The notes: generated by a model not told the origin, from the letters alone. A stretch of DNA of 55,949 nucleotides from Hyphomicrobiales bacterium (GCA_028280515.1 JANQLP010000099.1:1-55949); one strand, 5' to 3'. Counted from the stretch's first letter, positions 17,657 to 27,223 are shown. Translations and numbers: made by a program.

Positions 17657-17685
17657 TTGACCCTGCAGCAGGCGCCCCATACATT
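17657..17685 (+). promoter_or_regulatory. Sigma-70-type promoter of nrdJ
   Basis: TTGACC (17657-17662), 17-base spacer, TACATT (17680-17685). Transcription would begin near 17692, past the GTG at 17691, which supports the ATG at 17721 as the translation start. Confidence 0.6.
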
Positions 17686-17720
17686 GAAAGGTGCGTAGGC
17701 TCGCCGATACCAAGTCTGTA

Positions 17721-20108
17721 ATGAGCAAAGAGTTCCAGGTCGAGTGCCCGATTTCGCGAGAAATCTGGGATATGAAGTACCGCTTCAAGCGCGAAGACGG
17801 TACGCCTGTGGATGCGACCCTCGCCGATACGTGGTCGCGGGTCGCAACGGCGATTGCACGGGCCGAGAGGCGGTCCGACCGCACGCGCTGGTCCAGACGC
17901 TTCGAAAGCGCGCTTGCCGATCATGCTTTCCTTCCCGCCGGCCGTATCATCGCCGGGGCCGGCACCAGCCGCAATGTGACGCTGTTCAATTGCTTCGTTA
18001 TGGGGCTGATCGAGGACGATCTCGGCTCGATTTTCGAGAACGTCAAGGAGGCCGCGCTCACGATGCAGCAGGGCGGCGGCATCGGCCACGACTTCTCCAG
18101 CCTTCGCCCCAGGGGCGCCCATGTCGCCAGCATCGGCGCGCAGGCATCCGGGCCGGTCAGCTTCATGGATGTCTGGGACGCGATGTGCCGGACCATCATG
18201 TCGGCGGGCACGCGGCGCGGCGCGATGATGGGGACCATGCGGTGCGACCATCCGGACATCGAGGACTTCATTTCAGCCAAGGCCGACGCCGCGCGGTTGC
18301 GCATGTTCAACCTGTCCGTGCTCGTGACCGACGCGTTTATGGAGGCGGTGAAGTCGGACAGCGGCTGGGACCTGACGTTCGGCGGCAAGGTCTACAAGAC
18401 GGTCGACGCGCGCGAGCTGTGGAACAGGATCCTGCGCGGCGCGTACGATTATGCGGAGCCGGGTGTGATCTTCATCGACCGCATCAATGCCCTCAACCCG
18501 TTGCGCTATTGCGAAACCATCTACGCGACGAACCCGTGCGGCGAGCAGCCCCTGCCGCCGCATGGCGCCTGCCTGCTCGGCTCGATCAACCTGGCGCGCC
18601 TGGTGCGCGATCCCTTCACCGACGACGCGGCGCTTGATGAAAAGCGTCTTGCCAAGCTGGTACCGGTGGCGGTCCGGTTCCTCGACAATACGATCGACGT
18701 TTCCAATTTCCCGCTCGCGGCCCAGCGTCACGAGGCCCAGGCCAAGCGGCGCATCGGCCTCGGGGTGACCGGCCTTGCCGACGCGCTGATCATGTGCGGG
18801 CACCGATACGGTTCGAAAAAGGCCGCCAAGACGGCGCGGAAATGGATGGCGCTCATCGAACGCTCCGCCTATCTGGGCAGCGCCGAGCTGGCGGCGGAGA
18901 AAGGGGCGTTCCCGTTGTTCGATGCCGAGGAGTATCTTGCCTCGCCGCATATTCAGCGCCTGGACAAGGACGTGCGCAAGACCGTTTCCGCGCTCGGCCT
19001 GCGCAACGGGCTGCTGACGTCGATCGCCCCGACGGGCACGATCTCGCTGCTCGCGGGCAACGTCTCAAGCGGCGTCGAGCCCGTGTTCGACTTCAGATAC
19101 ACGCGCAAGGTTCTGGCCGAGGACGGCACCCGCGTCGAGGAACATGTGGAAGACTATGCGCACCGGCTCTATCGCCACATGTTCGGGCCCGACGCGCCGT
19201 TGCCCAAGGCCTTCGTGACCACCAACGACCTGACGCCCGATGAGCATCTGCGTATGCAGGCCGCGCTGCAGGTTCACGTGGACAGCGCGATCTCCAAGAC
19301 GGTGAATTGCCCCGAGGATATGCCGTTCGAGGAGTTCCGGCCGCTCTACGAACATGCGTTCGAAATGGGCCTCAAGGGCTGCACTGCGTACCGGCCCAAC
19401 CCGATCACGGGATCGGTGCTGTCGACGGAGAGGGACGCAGAACCCCCGCCCGCCCGGGAAGAGCGCCAGGAGAGCCTGCCGCTCACCGCCGTGGAGGTGC
19501 CCGTTCCCGTACCGCTGCCGCTGGCCGAGGACGGTTCAGCGTCGAACGGGGAAGTCGTCTACATGTCGGAGCCGCTGGAGCGGGCCGAGACGCTGCCCGG
19601 GTTCACCTACAAGCTCAAATGGCCCGACTCCGACCACGCCATATACGTCACGCTCAACGACATCATTCAGGATGACCGGCGGCGCCCGTTCGAGATCTTC
19701 ATCAATTCGAAGAACCTCGAGCACTATGCTTGGACGGTGGCGCTGACCCGCATGATTTCCGCCGTTTTCCGACGCGGCGGCGATGTCTCCTTCGTGGTGG
19801 AAGAGCTCAAGGCCGTGTTCGATCCGCGCGGCGGGCAGTGGATGGAGGGGCGCTACGTGCCGAGCCTGCTGGCGGCCATCGGCGGCGTGATCGAGCGGCA
19901 CATGATCGATATCGGGTTCATCGCCCCGGCCGAGCGCATCGTGCCGGACGACGTCGACGAGGCCGGTGCGGACGATCCGGATGACCGCGATACCACGGCC
20001 GAGCGTGTCAAGGACGTGCGCTATTGCCCCAAATGCAATCAGCCGGCACTGGTGTTCCAGGAAGGGTGTCACACCTGCCGCGCCTGCGGGTTTTCCAAGT
20101 GCAGTTAG
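17721..20108 (+). CDS. nrdJ: Adenosylcobalamin-dependent (class II) ribonucleotide reductase
   Basis: 795 residues from ATG 17721. It reduces ribonucleotides to deoxyribonucleotides using a B12-generated thiyl radical, without oxygen. Visible motifs: LFNCFVMG with Cys91, and the active-site loop NPCGEQPLPP (C273, E275) followed by GACLLGSINL. The extreme C-terminus holds two CxxC pairs (CPKC, CRAC) and a last SKCS, a zinc/redox tail that should pass electrons from thioredoxin. The longer frame from GTG 17691 would start upstream of the expected transcript. No B12 riboswitch fits in the 134-base gap before it. Confidence 0.93.
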   Translation: MSKEFQVECPISREIWDMKYRFKREDGTPVDATLADTWSRVATAIARAERRSDRTRWSRRFESALADHAFLPAGRIIAGAGTSRNVTLFNCFVMGLIEDDLGSIFENVKEAALTMQQGGGIGHDFSSLRPRGAHVASIGAQASGPVSFMDVWDAMCRTIMSAGTRRGAMMGTMRCDHPDIEDFISAKADAARLRMFNLSVLVTDAFMEAVKSDSGWDLTFGGKVYKTVDARELWNRILRGAYDYAEPGVIFIDRINALNPLRYCETIYATNPCGEQPLPPHGACLLGSINLARLVRDPFTDDAALDEKRLAKLVPVAVRFLDNTIDVSNFPLAAQRHEAQAKRRIGLGVTGLADALIMCGHRYGSKKAAKTARKWMALIERSAYLGSAELAAEKGAFPLFDAEEYLASPHIQRLDKDVRKTVSALGLRNGLLTSIAPTGTISLLAGNVSSGVEPVFDFRYTRKVLAEDGTRVEEHVEDYAHRLYRHMFGPDAPLPKAFVTTNDLTPDEHLRMQAALQVHVDSAISKTVNCPEDMPFEEFRPLYEHAFEMGLKGCTAYRPNPITGSVLSTERDAEPPPAREERQESLPLTAVEVPVPVPLPLAEDGSASNGEVVYMSEPLERAETLPGFTYKLKWPDSDHAIYVTLNDIIQDDRRRPFEIFINSKNLEHYAWTVALTRMISAVFRRGGDVSFVVEELKAVFDPRGGQWMEGRYVPSLLAAIGGVIERHMIDIGFIAPAERIVPDDVDEAGADDPDDRDTTAERVKDVRYCPKCNQPALVFQEGCHTCRACGFSKCS

Positions 20109-20133
20109 GGTGACGCGGCGACCCTGCCCGCAG

Positions 20134-21306
20134 TCAGCCTCGCGACCTCCGCAGTTGCGCCGTGCGCGTGCGGTGCGGTAACGCGGCAGCGGTCAGCACG
20201 AGCGCCGCGCTGGCGAGTAGCAGCGGTGCGGCGAAGGACTGTGTGACGCCATACGCCCAACCCGCGATGACCGGTGCGACCATCTGGCCGGTCGCGAAGG
20301 CGGCCGTCATGACCGCGATGTGGCGATGCACGTCGGGACCCGATGCGATGCGGTGCGCGTCTTTCATGCCCGCCATGGTGATGATCATGAAGGTGCCCCC
20401 GACACAGATGCCGGCGGCGATGATCGCGCCGATGTGCGGGATGAGCGCCGGAAGCAGCAGGCCCGCGGCCATGACGAACTGGCTCACCACCCAAAGCTGA
20501 CGGTTGGTCAGGAAGCGCTCGGCCCTGACGGCCAGCGGCGTCGAGATGAACGCGGCTGCGCCAAAGACAGGCCAGCTCCAGCCGAAGATGAGCGGTGCGT
20601 CGATCACGTCACGCGCCATCACTGGCAGATAGGTGGCGGGAATGATGTACCCGATGCCAAGCGCGCCATAGGCGAGGATGGGACGCCAGGCGAGCGGCGT
20701 TCGTGCGTGTGTGTCTTCGGCGGAAGAGACGTGGCTTGCGGTGAACCGGTTGTGAAACTGAACGCACAACACGGCGGCGACCGCCAGCGACGCGGCACCG
20801 ATGATCTGCCAGCCCGTGGCACTGCCGGCATGTGCCGCCATTAGCGCCAGAACACCGAGCCCGGCGACTGCAATGCCGGCGCCGACCCCGGAAAAGACCC
20901 ATGCCTGCAGGGTGGTCCGTCCGCTGGCCTGCAGTGTCTTGATGACGTGGTTGCTGACAAGCACGAATGTGAATGCGCTGACCACACCGGCCAGGAAACG
21001 GAGCGCCAGCCAGATCGACAAGTCGGTGGTCAGGCCCATGCCGAGTGTCGTCAGCGCAACCGCGACAAGGGACGTCTGCAGCACTGCGCCCGGCGAAGAC
21101 GGCAGTCTGACGGCGAGCAATGCGCCGATCCAGTAGCCGGCAAAATGCACCGAAGCCAACAGGCCGCCCTGCGAGATGGTCAGCAGCCCGTCGCTCTCCA
21201 TCATGGGAAGAAGGGGTGTGAAGGCGAAGCGGCCGATGCCCATGGCAAGTGCAAGTGCGGCAAGGCCGGCAAGTGCCAGGCGAAGGTCGGCGGAGGACGT
21301 GGGCAT
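20134..21306 (-). CDS. YbfB/YjiJ-family MFS transporter
   Basis: 390 residues, twelve predicted helices. The N-terminal GIGRFAFTPLLPMM is the hallmark of the YbfB/YjiJ group of the major facilitator superfamily. It is divergent from the LysR gene, with 106 bases between the starts, a layout in which the LysR protein often controls the transporter. Substrate unknown. It converges on nrdJ with 25 bases between the stops. Confidence 0.85.
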   Translation of the reverse strand: MPTSSADLRLALAGLAALALAMGIGRFAFTPLLPMMESDGLLTISQGGLLASVHFAGYWIGALLAVRLPSSPGAVLQTSLVAVALTTLGMGLTTDLSIWLALRFLAGVVSAFTFVLVSNHVIKTLQASGRTTLQAWVFSGVGAGIAVAGLGVLALMAAHAGSATGWQIIGAASLAVAAVLCVQFHNRFTASHVSSAEDTHARTPLAWRPILAYGALGIGYIIPATYLPVMARDVIDAPLIFGWSWPVFGAAAFISTPLAVRAERFLTNRQLWVVSQFVMAAGLLLPALIPHIGAIIAAGICVGGTFMIITMAGMKDAHRIASGPDVHRHIAVMTAAFATGQMVAPVIAGWAYGVTQSFAAPLLLASAALVLTAAALPHRTRTAQLRRSRG

Positions 21307-21412
21307 CGCTCACTCGCATTCCGGTTGTTCTCGGAATGCAACCGTACCTCTTGCAAAGTATCAGTAATAATGAATTATATTGAATTCAGATATCATATTT
21401 TGAGATGTCAAC

Positions 21413-22285
21413 ATGCAGAACCTTAACCTTCGCGCGCTGGAGATTTTCCGCGCTGTAGCCACGGAGGGCAGCATTTCCAGGGCGGCTGCCAAGCTCAACC
21501 GGGTTCAGTCGAATGTGAGCACGCGCATAAAGCAGCTCGAGGCGCAGCTTGGCAGGGACCTTTTCCTGCGTCAGAACCGGAGACTCGATCTGACCGCCGA
21601 CGGGGAACTTCTGCTCTCCTATACCGAACGATTGCTGGACCTTTCCCGTGAAGCCTCCGACGCATTGAACGCCCGAAAGCCGAGCGGCGTGTTCCGGGTC
21701 GGCACCATGGAAAGCACGGCGGCGGCGCGTCTGCCGGCCGTTCTGTCGCGTTATCACGGGCTTTACCCCGAGGTTGAAATTCAGCTTGAGACCGATACGG
21801 CCGGTGGACTGATCGAGCGGCTGATCAACTTCGACGTCGAGGTGGCTTTCATTGCAGAGCCCGTCACCCTCGAACGCATTTCGACACGCCCCGTGTTCCG
21901 CGAGCAACTCGTTCTCGTCGCACCGCAGAACTTCCCCACGGTCGGGAATGCGCGTGAGATCAGCGGCAAGACCATCGTCGCCTTCGAGGAAGGGTGCGCC
22001 TATCGCCGCTATCTGCAGGACTGGCTGCGCGAAAGCGGCATCGTGCCGGGTCAGATCCTGTCGGTCGGGTCCTATCTCGCGATCCTGGCGTGCGTGTCGG
22101 CAGGAACCGGCTATGCGGTCGTACCGCAGTCGGTGCTGAATTGCGTATCGAGCGAGGGAGAATTCTCGTGCTACCCGCTCGGCGGCCGGTACGCGCGGAT
22201 CGATACGCTCCTCGCGTGGCGCTCCAACTACACGTCCGGCAAGCTTGATGCGCTCGATGAGTTGCTGGCGGAGGTGAAGGCTTAG
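21413..22285 (+). CDS. LysR-family transcriptional regulator
   Basis: 290 residues. The N-terminal winged HTH is clear: LNLRALEIFRAVATEGSISR, then AAAKLNRVQSNVSTRIKQLE. A periplasmic-binding-like effector domain runs from about residue 90 (GVFRVGTMESTAAARLPAVL). It is divergent from the MFS gene and 19 bases upstream of the FAD oxidase, so both neighbours are plausible targets. The intergenic region is AT-rich (21360-21405) and holds TGAAT-N8-ATTCA at 21371-21388, a weak operator candidate. Confidence 0.92.
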   Translation: MQNLNLRALEIFRAVATEGSISRAAAKLNRVQSNVSTRIKQLEAQLGRDLFLRQNRRLDLTADGELLLSYTERLLDLSREASDALNARKPSGVFRVGTMESTAAARLPAVLSRYHGLYPEVEIQLETDTAGGLIERLINFDVEVAFIAEPVTLERISTRPVFREQLVLVAPQNFPTVGNAREISGKTIVAFEEGCAYRRYLQDWLRESGIVPGQILSVGSYLAILACVSAGTGYAVVPQSVLNCVSSEGEFSCYPLGGRYARIDTLLAWRSNYTSGKLDALDELLAEVKA

Positions 22286-22304
22286 AGGGAAAGGCTTCGG
22301 GCAA

Positions 22305-23480
22305 ATGAAGTGTGATGTTGCCATTGTCGGCGGCGGGATCATCGGCAGCGCCGCCGCGTTCTTCCTTGCGGTTGCAGGCAGCGCCGGCAGAATCGTTGTG
22401 ATCGAGCCGGACTCCACCTATGCGCGTGCGGCGACCCCCGCGGGCGCGGGCGGGGTCCGAAGGCTCATGTCGCGGCCGGAGAATATCCGCATGTCGCAGT
22501 TCAGTCTGGATTTCTTCGCGGGCTTTGCGGAGACCATGGTGAGCGATGACGATCCTGCTGATATCGCCTTTCGCAGGCAGGGCTATCTGTTCCTGACCGA
22601 CGCTGACGGGGTCGATGCGCTGACGCAGAACTTCGAGACGCAGTCTTCTGAGGGCGTTCCCGCCGAATTGCTTGATGTGGACGCATTGCGGGCGCGTTTC
22701 CCTTCCATCGGCACCGACAATGTGGCCCTGGCCTGCCACTCGCCGCAGGACGGCTGGATCGATCCCCACGCCGCGCTCATGGGATTTCGCAAGAAGGCGC
22801 AGAGTCTCGGCGTGGAGTTCCTGAAAGACAGGGTCATTGCGCTCGAGACATCGCCAACCGCCGTGACCGGTGCGGAACTGGAATCAGGGCAAAAGCTCCA
22901 AGCCGACTGCTTCATCAATGTCGCGGGCGCCTGGGTCGGCGAGATTGCCGCCATGACTGGCGCCAGGTTGCCGGTGGTTCCCATGTGCCGGGTTCAGCAT
23001 TTCTGGCGGTGCGCCCATGACGTCGAGCCGCTGCCGCTGGTCAAGGACGATAGCGGCGCCTTCTTCCGTCCCGAGGGCGATGGCTTCGCCGGTGGCAGGC
23101 CGAGCTGGGATATTGAGCCGGGATTCAACTGGGATGTCGATCGAGGATACTTCGCGACCTATTTCGAGGACACGGTGTGGCAATTGCTGGCGAACATGGT
23201 GCCGAAATTCGAGGAGATCCGGCTCGAGCGGACATGGGCGGGGCACTACGCGCAGAATACGCTCGATGGCAACATGATCATCGGTCGGTATTCCAACGGT
23301 CACGAGAATCTTCTCACCGCCTGCGGTTTCTCCGGCCATGGCATCATGCATGCGCCTGCCGTCGGGCGGGCATTGTCGGAGCTCGTGCTCCATGGTGAGT
23401 ACCGGACGATCGACCTGACGCGGATGGAATTCGACCGTGTTCTTGAGAATGAACCTTACGCAGAGATCGGCATTAAGTAG
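22305..23480 (+). CDS. FAD-dependent oxidoreductase of the DAO family
   Basis: 391 residues. N-terminal FAD-binding motif VAIVGGGIIGSAAAFFLA with the acidic end of beta-2 in VVIEPD, then the DAO substrate domain. The FAD-closing motif CGFSGHGIMHAPAVGRALSE is near 345-364. The nearest types are FOXRED1-like and sarcosine or dimethylglycine dehydrogenase-like flavoproteins, so an amino acid or N-methyl amine is a reasonable substrate guess. It forms an operon with the LysR gene. The last 8 bases overlap the convergent membrane gene. Confidence 0.87.
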   Translation: MKCDVAIVGGGIIGSAAAFFLAVAGSAGRIVVIEPDSTYARAATPAGAGGVRRLMSRPENIRMSQFSLDFFAGFAETMVSDDDPADIAFRRQGYLFLTDADGVDALTQNFETQSSEGVPAELLDVDALRARFPSIGTDNVALACHSPQDGWIDPHAALMGFRKKAQSLGVEFLKDRVIALETSPTAVTGAELESGQKLQADCFINVAGAWVGEIAAMTGARLPVVPMCRVQHFWRCAHDVEPLPLVKDDSGAFFRPEGDGFAGGRPSWDIEPGFNWDVDRGYFATYFEDTVWQLLANMVPKFEEIRLERTWAGHYAQNTLDGNMIIGRYSNGHENLLTACGFSGHGIMHAPAVGRALSELVLHGEYRTIDLTRMEFDRVLENEPYAEIGIK

Positions 23481-24465
23481 CGTGGGTGATCAGCCGCAGT
23501 TGCAGCGCGTAAAGCAGCACGAACGCGGCTGCCATGGGTTCGAGCAGTTCGTTGAGGTCGATATGGACCGACACCATGGCGATCAGCGCGGCCAGCGGCA
23601 CCAGAAAGGGCTGTGGGGCATAGCGGAGCCAGTCGGGCGCGGTGTCCTGTGATCGTAACGCCGCAAGACCGGCGCACGCCGCCATGAACAGCAATCCGGC
23701 GACGAAGTAGCCCATGTTCATATAGTCGGAGAATATGTTGTGCAGGTTGACCTCACCCTGTGTGTTGACGGCTGCGATGTCAGCGGGGGTGGCGAAGCCG
23801 AAGATGCGCTGACCCCAGCTGATTTCCTCGAGCGCAACGAAGGCGAACAGCAGCGAGAGCGCCATCAGGTAGTATTTCGCGGACCTCGGCAGATCGTTGC
23901 GACCCGCATTTCTGGACGCTATCAGAACGATTACTGCGGCGGCGGCAAAGGCGAGCGCCGTCCAGTACTCCATCGGCCCGTCCTCGACGTAGAGCCACGC
24001 CATATCGAGTTTGACCCGCAGCAGGAAGACGGGAACCGTCAGCGCAGAAATGGTGGTCGCGGCGATGCAGGCCCGGGTGAACCAGGCCGGTTCGCCGGAC
24101 GGAAGAACGCGCGGACTGAATGTCACCATCGAGATCGACCGGGCGTTGAGCGCGTATTCACCAACGAGAAAGGCAAGGATCGTCAAATAGACTGTGGCAA
24201 GGGCGATTACGAGGTTGTCGTAGTTCTCTATGATGCGTGCGCGCCCGACGAGGCCGAGAGCGTCGATCAGGCCGATGATCGTCTCCGGCATCAGAAGCAG
24301 GGCGACAGAAGCCAGAACGACGCCCGCGGTTGCGGCGAGCGTCAGTCTTCCCGGCAACGAGACGGCGAAGCGCGCAAGCGCAGCCCGGTTTACCGCTGGA
24401 AAAGCCTGCAGCGCGCTAAGTCCGGCAAAACTTGTCCGTATTGCGTTGCTTCTTGTCTTGCTCAC
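23473..24465 (-). CDS. Polytopic membrane protein of unknown function with an EEISWGQR motif
   Basis: About 330 residues and eight or so hydrophobic segments. FVALEEISWGQRIFGF stands out, with acidic and aromatic residues at a membrane boundary, followed by a soluble loop with NLHNIFSDYMNMGY. I have seen EEISWGQ-type motifs in uncharacterised membrane proteins but know no function. The frame opens with TTG 24546; GTG 24465 is preferred because the N-terminal addition is unlike the rest, but no strong ribosome site marks either. It converges with the FAD oxidase gene and is divergent from the next membrane gene. Confidence 0.65.
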   Translation of the reverse strand: MSKTRSNAIRTSFAGLSALQAFPAVNRAALARFAVSLPGRLTLAATAGVVLASVALLLMPETIIGLIDALGLVGRARIIENYDNLVIALATVYLTILAFLVGEYALNARSISMVTFSPRVLPSGEPAWFTRACIAATTISALTVPVFLLRVKLDMAWLYVEDGPMEYWTALAFAAAAVIVLIASRNAGRNDLPRSAKYYLMALSLLFAFVALEEISWGQRIFGFATPADIAAVNTQGEVNLHNIFSDYMNMGYFVAGLLFMAACAGLAALRSQDTAPDWLRYAPQPFLVPLAALIAMVSVHIDLNELLEPMAAAFVLLYALQLRLITHAT

Positions 24466-24667
24466 GTCTCGGCCCGGATAGGGGCGGGCGCGATGCGCCA
24501 GCCAATCCGAAAAGCATAGTGTTGTCCGGGGTTCAGCGGCGGGCAATCGGGCGCAGTGGTTAACCGGGTACGCTGTTCTGAGCAGGTGAACCCGCGCCCT
24601 GTGGCGTTAACCGTTCAGCCATTGCCGGGTTGCCGCGCAGCCGCCGCGTCTGTTTGCATGACGGCGA

Positions 24668-25453
24668 ATGCGATCATGGATGCCCCCGATGTTGTCGCCC
24701 AGTGAAACCCTGCCGCCGCATGCGGCGCGCGCAGCCCAAACGCTCAGCCCGCCCCCGGTTTTCCGGGAGCTCGCGTTGCTGGGCTGTCTCGGCATCGCAT
24801 TGTTCCTGCTGGCATCCGTTCTGCTGGTACCGTCCGATAAGCCGGCCTTCCATTTCGGCGAGGAAGGTGCGGTCACGGCCCTGTCGTCGATCCTGCTGGC
24901 GATGTCCAGCGTGCTCGCTCTGCTGGTCTTCTACCTGGGCCACAAGGACCTGCACCTCGGCACGTTCCTGTGGCTTCTTCTGTCGGTGGGTTTTCTGTTG
25001 CTGTCGCTTGACGAACTGCTGATGTTTCATGAGCGCGGCGGAGACGCGTTGAAAGCCAACGGGTTCGGTGACGCCGGCGTCTTCCGGGCGTGGGATGATC
25101 TGATCGTCGCCTTGTACGGCGTGGTCGCGCTTGGCGTCGCCGCCCTGTTCTGGCGCGAGTTCATGAAATGCCCGATCACCGGAATCCTGTTCGCGGTCGG
25201 GTTCGCGTTCTATCTCGTGCACACCACCATCGACAGCATCATTCCGGCCAGCGTCTGGTGGAAGGACTACCCGGAGGAAGGCGCCAAGCTGCTCTGCGTG
25301 TTTTCCATGTTCCTCGCCGTCAGCGCGTATGTGCTCGCGCTCGCCGAACCGCTTCTCGGAGGCGACCCGAACGCGCGGCCCGGAAAACCAGCCCGCCGCG
25401 GAAACACGAACCGCGCGAAAGGCTCAAAGCAGGGAAGACGTCAGGACCGCTGA
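24668..25453 (+). CDS. Polytopic membrane protein with LDELLMFHERG motif, unknown function
   Basis: 261 residues. Six or seven helices from residue 33, then a basic Arg/Lys-rich tail (225-261). A helix ending in LLSLDELLMFHERGGDAL recalls the LEEISWGQR stretch of the divergent neighbour, and WWKDYPEEGAKLL is another charged boundary motif. The two genes may belong to one loose family. Alternative starts are ATG 24680 and 24689. Its end overlaps the convergent lyase gene by 13 bases. Confidence 0.65.
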   Translation: MRSWMPPMLSPSETLPPHAARAAQTLSPPPVFRELALLGCLGIALFLLASVLLVPSDKPAFHFGEEGAVTALSSILLAMSSVLALLVFYLGHKDLHLGTFLWLLLSVGFLLLSLDELLMFHERGGDALKANGFGDAGVFRAWDDLIVALYGVVALGVAALFWREFMKCPITGILFAVGFAFYLVHTTIDSIIPASVWWKDYPEEGAKLLCVFSMFLAVSAYVLALAEPLLGGDPNARPGKPARRGNTNRAKGSKQGRRQDR

Positions 25454-26310
25454 TCGGTGTAGTCCTGCTCGGCCAGATAGTAATCCTCAAAGCCGACGAT
25501 CCGGCGCAATTCCCCGAACTCGAGCAACAGGTTGCCCGGGTGTTTCTGCTGCTTGAAGTCGCGCAGCGCCTCTGCCATCGCCCGCATTGCGGCGGACAGC
25601 AGGGTGAGGGGGTAGGCGGCGAAGTTGTAGCCCAATTCGTGCAGCTCATCGCTCGACAGGATCGGTGTTGCGCCGCCCTCGACCATGTTCGCCATGTGGA
25701 TGCCGGGCGCTTCCCGGGTCACCTGCGCCATCTCCTCGACCGTCTGCGGCGCCTCGACGAACAGGATGTCCGCGCCGAGATCGGTAAAGGCCTTGGCCCG
25801 GTCGATGGCTTCCTGCAGGCCGTGGCCGTGGCGCGCATCAGTGCGCGCCAGGATCATGATGTCGGCGCCTGCTTCGCGGGCATCCACCGCCGCCCTGATG
25901 CGGTTGAGCGCCTCCTCGCGGTCGACCACCAGCTTGCCCTGGGTATGCCCGCAGCGTTTCGGCGCGACCTGGTCCTCGATCATGACGGATGCGAATCCGG
26001 CGCGCGCGTACATCTCGACCGTGCGGCGCACATTGAGTGCGTTGCCGTAGCCGGTGTCGCCGTCGCCGATCACCGGAATCGGCGTGGCAGCGCAGATGTT
26101 GCGGCCCTGATCGAGCATTTCGCCGAAGGAAATCAGACCCGTATCCGGCAGGCCGATGCGCGAGGCGGAAACCGCAAATCCCGACATGAAGGTGAACCCG
26201 AACCCGGCGTCGGCGATCATTTTCGCGCTCAAACCGTCCCAGCAGCACGGCATGATGTGGCAGGTGTCTTCGGACAGCAGGTCGCGCAGCTTCGCGGCGT
26301 GTGACGTCAT
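25441..26310 (-). CDS. Isocitrate lyase/PEP mutase-superfamily lyase (oxaloacetate decarboxylase-like)
   Basis: 289 residues, TIM barrel. Key motifs: PVIGDGDTGYGNALN (Mg2+-binding acidic residues), MIEDQVAPKRCGH (the KRCGH loop that replaces KKCGH of isocitrate lyase), and ILARTDAR. These place it with PA4872-like oxaloacetate decarboxylases, 2,3-dimethylmalate lyases and methylisocitrate lyase-like enzymes; I cannot decide the substrate. A clear ribosome site (GAGGAG) stands 8 bases upstream of ATG 26310. It is followed by the LD-carboxypeptidase gene upstream on the same strand, 61 bases apart. Confidence 0.82.
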   Translation of the reverse strand: MTSHAAKLRDLLSEDTCHIMPCCWDGLSAKMIADAGFGFTFMSGFAVSASRIGLPDTGLISFGEMLDQGRNICAATPIPVIGDGDTGYGNALNVRRTVEMYARAGFASVMIEDQVAPKRCGHTQGKLVVDREEALNRIRAAVDAREAGADIMILARTDARHGHGLQEAIDRAKAFTDLGADILFVEAPQTVEEMAQVTREAPGIHMANMVEGGATPILSSDELHELGYNFAAYPLTLLSAAMRAMAEALRDFKQQKHPGNLLLEFGELRRIVGFEDYYLAEQDYTDQRS

Positions 26311-26371
26311 GGGGGTACTCCTCGGATCGGGTTATGTGTTTTGCGGGGAACCTATCGCGATCGCGCGAGCG

Positions 26372-27223
26372 TTACCAGCGTGTCGGAACGGTTCCGAACG
26401 GCACGATCTTGTTATCGATGTCGTGGCCGATGTCGGCACGGCCGAGATAGGGAATGCCCGACACCGCGCACCAGTGCCGCACGCATTGTTCCTCGTCGTG
26501 ACCGAATTCCCGGTCGTTGTCGGGCACGTCGCTGCAGCGTCCAAGCCTGATGCCGGCGACCTTTCTGATCTCCGGGTTGCTGGTGATGTGAAACAGGTAA
26601 CGGTCGATCCGGTACATATACTCCGAGACTTCCTCCAGCATGAGAACGTGCCCGGACAGGTCGGGCTGCTGCGGCGTTCCGAGCAGATGGCTCAGGATCG
26701 AAATATTGAACGCTGCCGTCCGCGCGGTCTCGTTCACCGACGGTTCGAAACCGGACGTATCGTGGACGGTCAGATAACGCAGAGCGCGCATCACGGCCGC
26801 CTCGCCGCCGTCGCGCGTGACGTCGGCGGCCATCGGCCCATGGGCGACGCCGGCGAACCCTTGTGCGTAAAGGGCGCCGAGAATGGCGCCGACGTCGCTG
26901 TAACCGAGATACACCTTGTTCCGTGCCGTATCGTCAAGCTGCGGGATCATGGCCTCCAGCAGACGGCACGATCCATAGCCGCCGCGGGCAAACCAGACGG
27001 CGTCGAACGCCGGATCGTTCGCCATCTCGACAAAGGCGGCGCTGCGTGTGGCGTCATCGCCGGCGAAGTGCCCGCATTCCGTAAAGCACTGCGGATGAAA
27101 GTGAATTTCAGGGATTGCGCCGAGGTCCGCTGAAGCGGCAATATCGGCGACCCGTTCGGCGATCGAGCGATCGATCGGCGATCCGGGCGCCATAACACCG
27201 ATTCTGAAGGCGCGGGCGTTCAT
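26372..27223 (-). CDS. ldcA: Murein tetrapeptide LD-carboxypeptidase (peptidase S66)
   Basis: 283 residues. Peptidase S66 removes the terminal D-Ala of cytosolic recycled murein tetrapeptides. The triad positions are visible: S109 in LGYSDVG, E197 or E198 in LMLEEVSEY, H267 in ADIGHD. WFARGGYGSCRLLE is the conserved loop before the Ser. No signal peptide, as expected for a cytosolic enzyme. It is divergent from a Mur ligase-like gene (78 bases apart), which would use the tripeptide it produces. Confidence 0.87.
   Translation of the reverse strand: MNARAFRIGVMAPGSPIDRSIAERVADIAASADLGAIPEIHFHPQCFTECGHFAGDDATRSAAFVEMANDPAFDAVWFARGGYGSCRLLEAMIPQLDDTARNKVYLGYSDVGAILGALYAQGFAGVAHGPMAADVTRDGGEAAVMRALRYLTVHDTSGFEPSVNETARTAAFNISILSHLLGTPQQPDLSGHVLMLEEVSEYMYRIDRYLFHITSNPEIRKVAGIRLGRCSDVPDNDREFGHDEEQCVRHWCAVSGIPYLGRADIGHDIDNKIVPFGTVPTRW

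Noticed and set aside
17587-17720. Adenosylcobalamin riboswitch upstream of the B12-dependent reductase
   Set aside because: The gap is only 134 bases and contains no B12-box-like sequence; a promoter and palindrome fill it.
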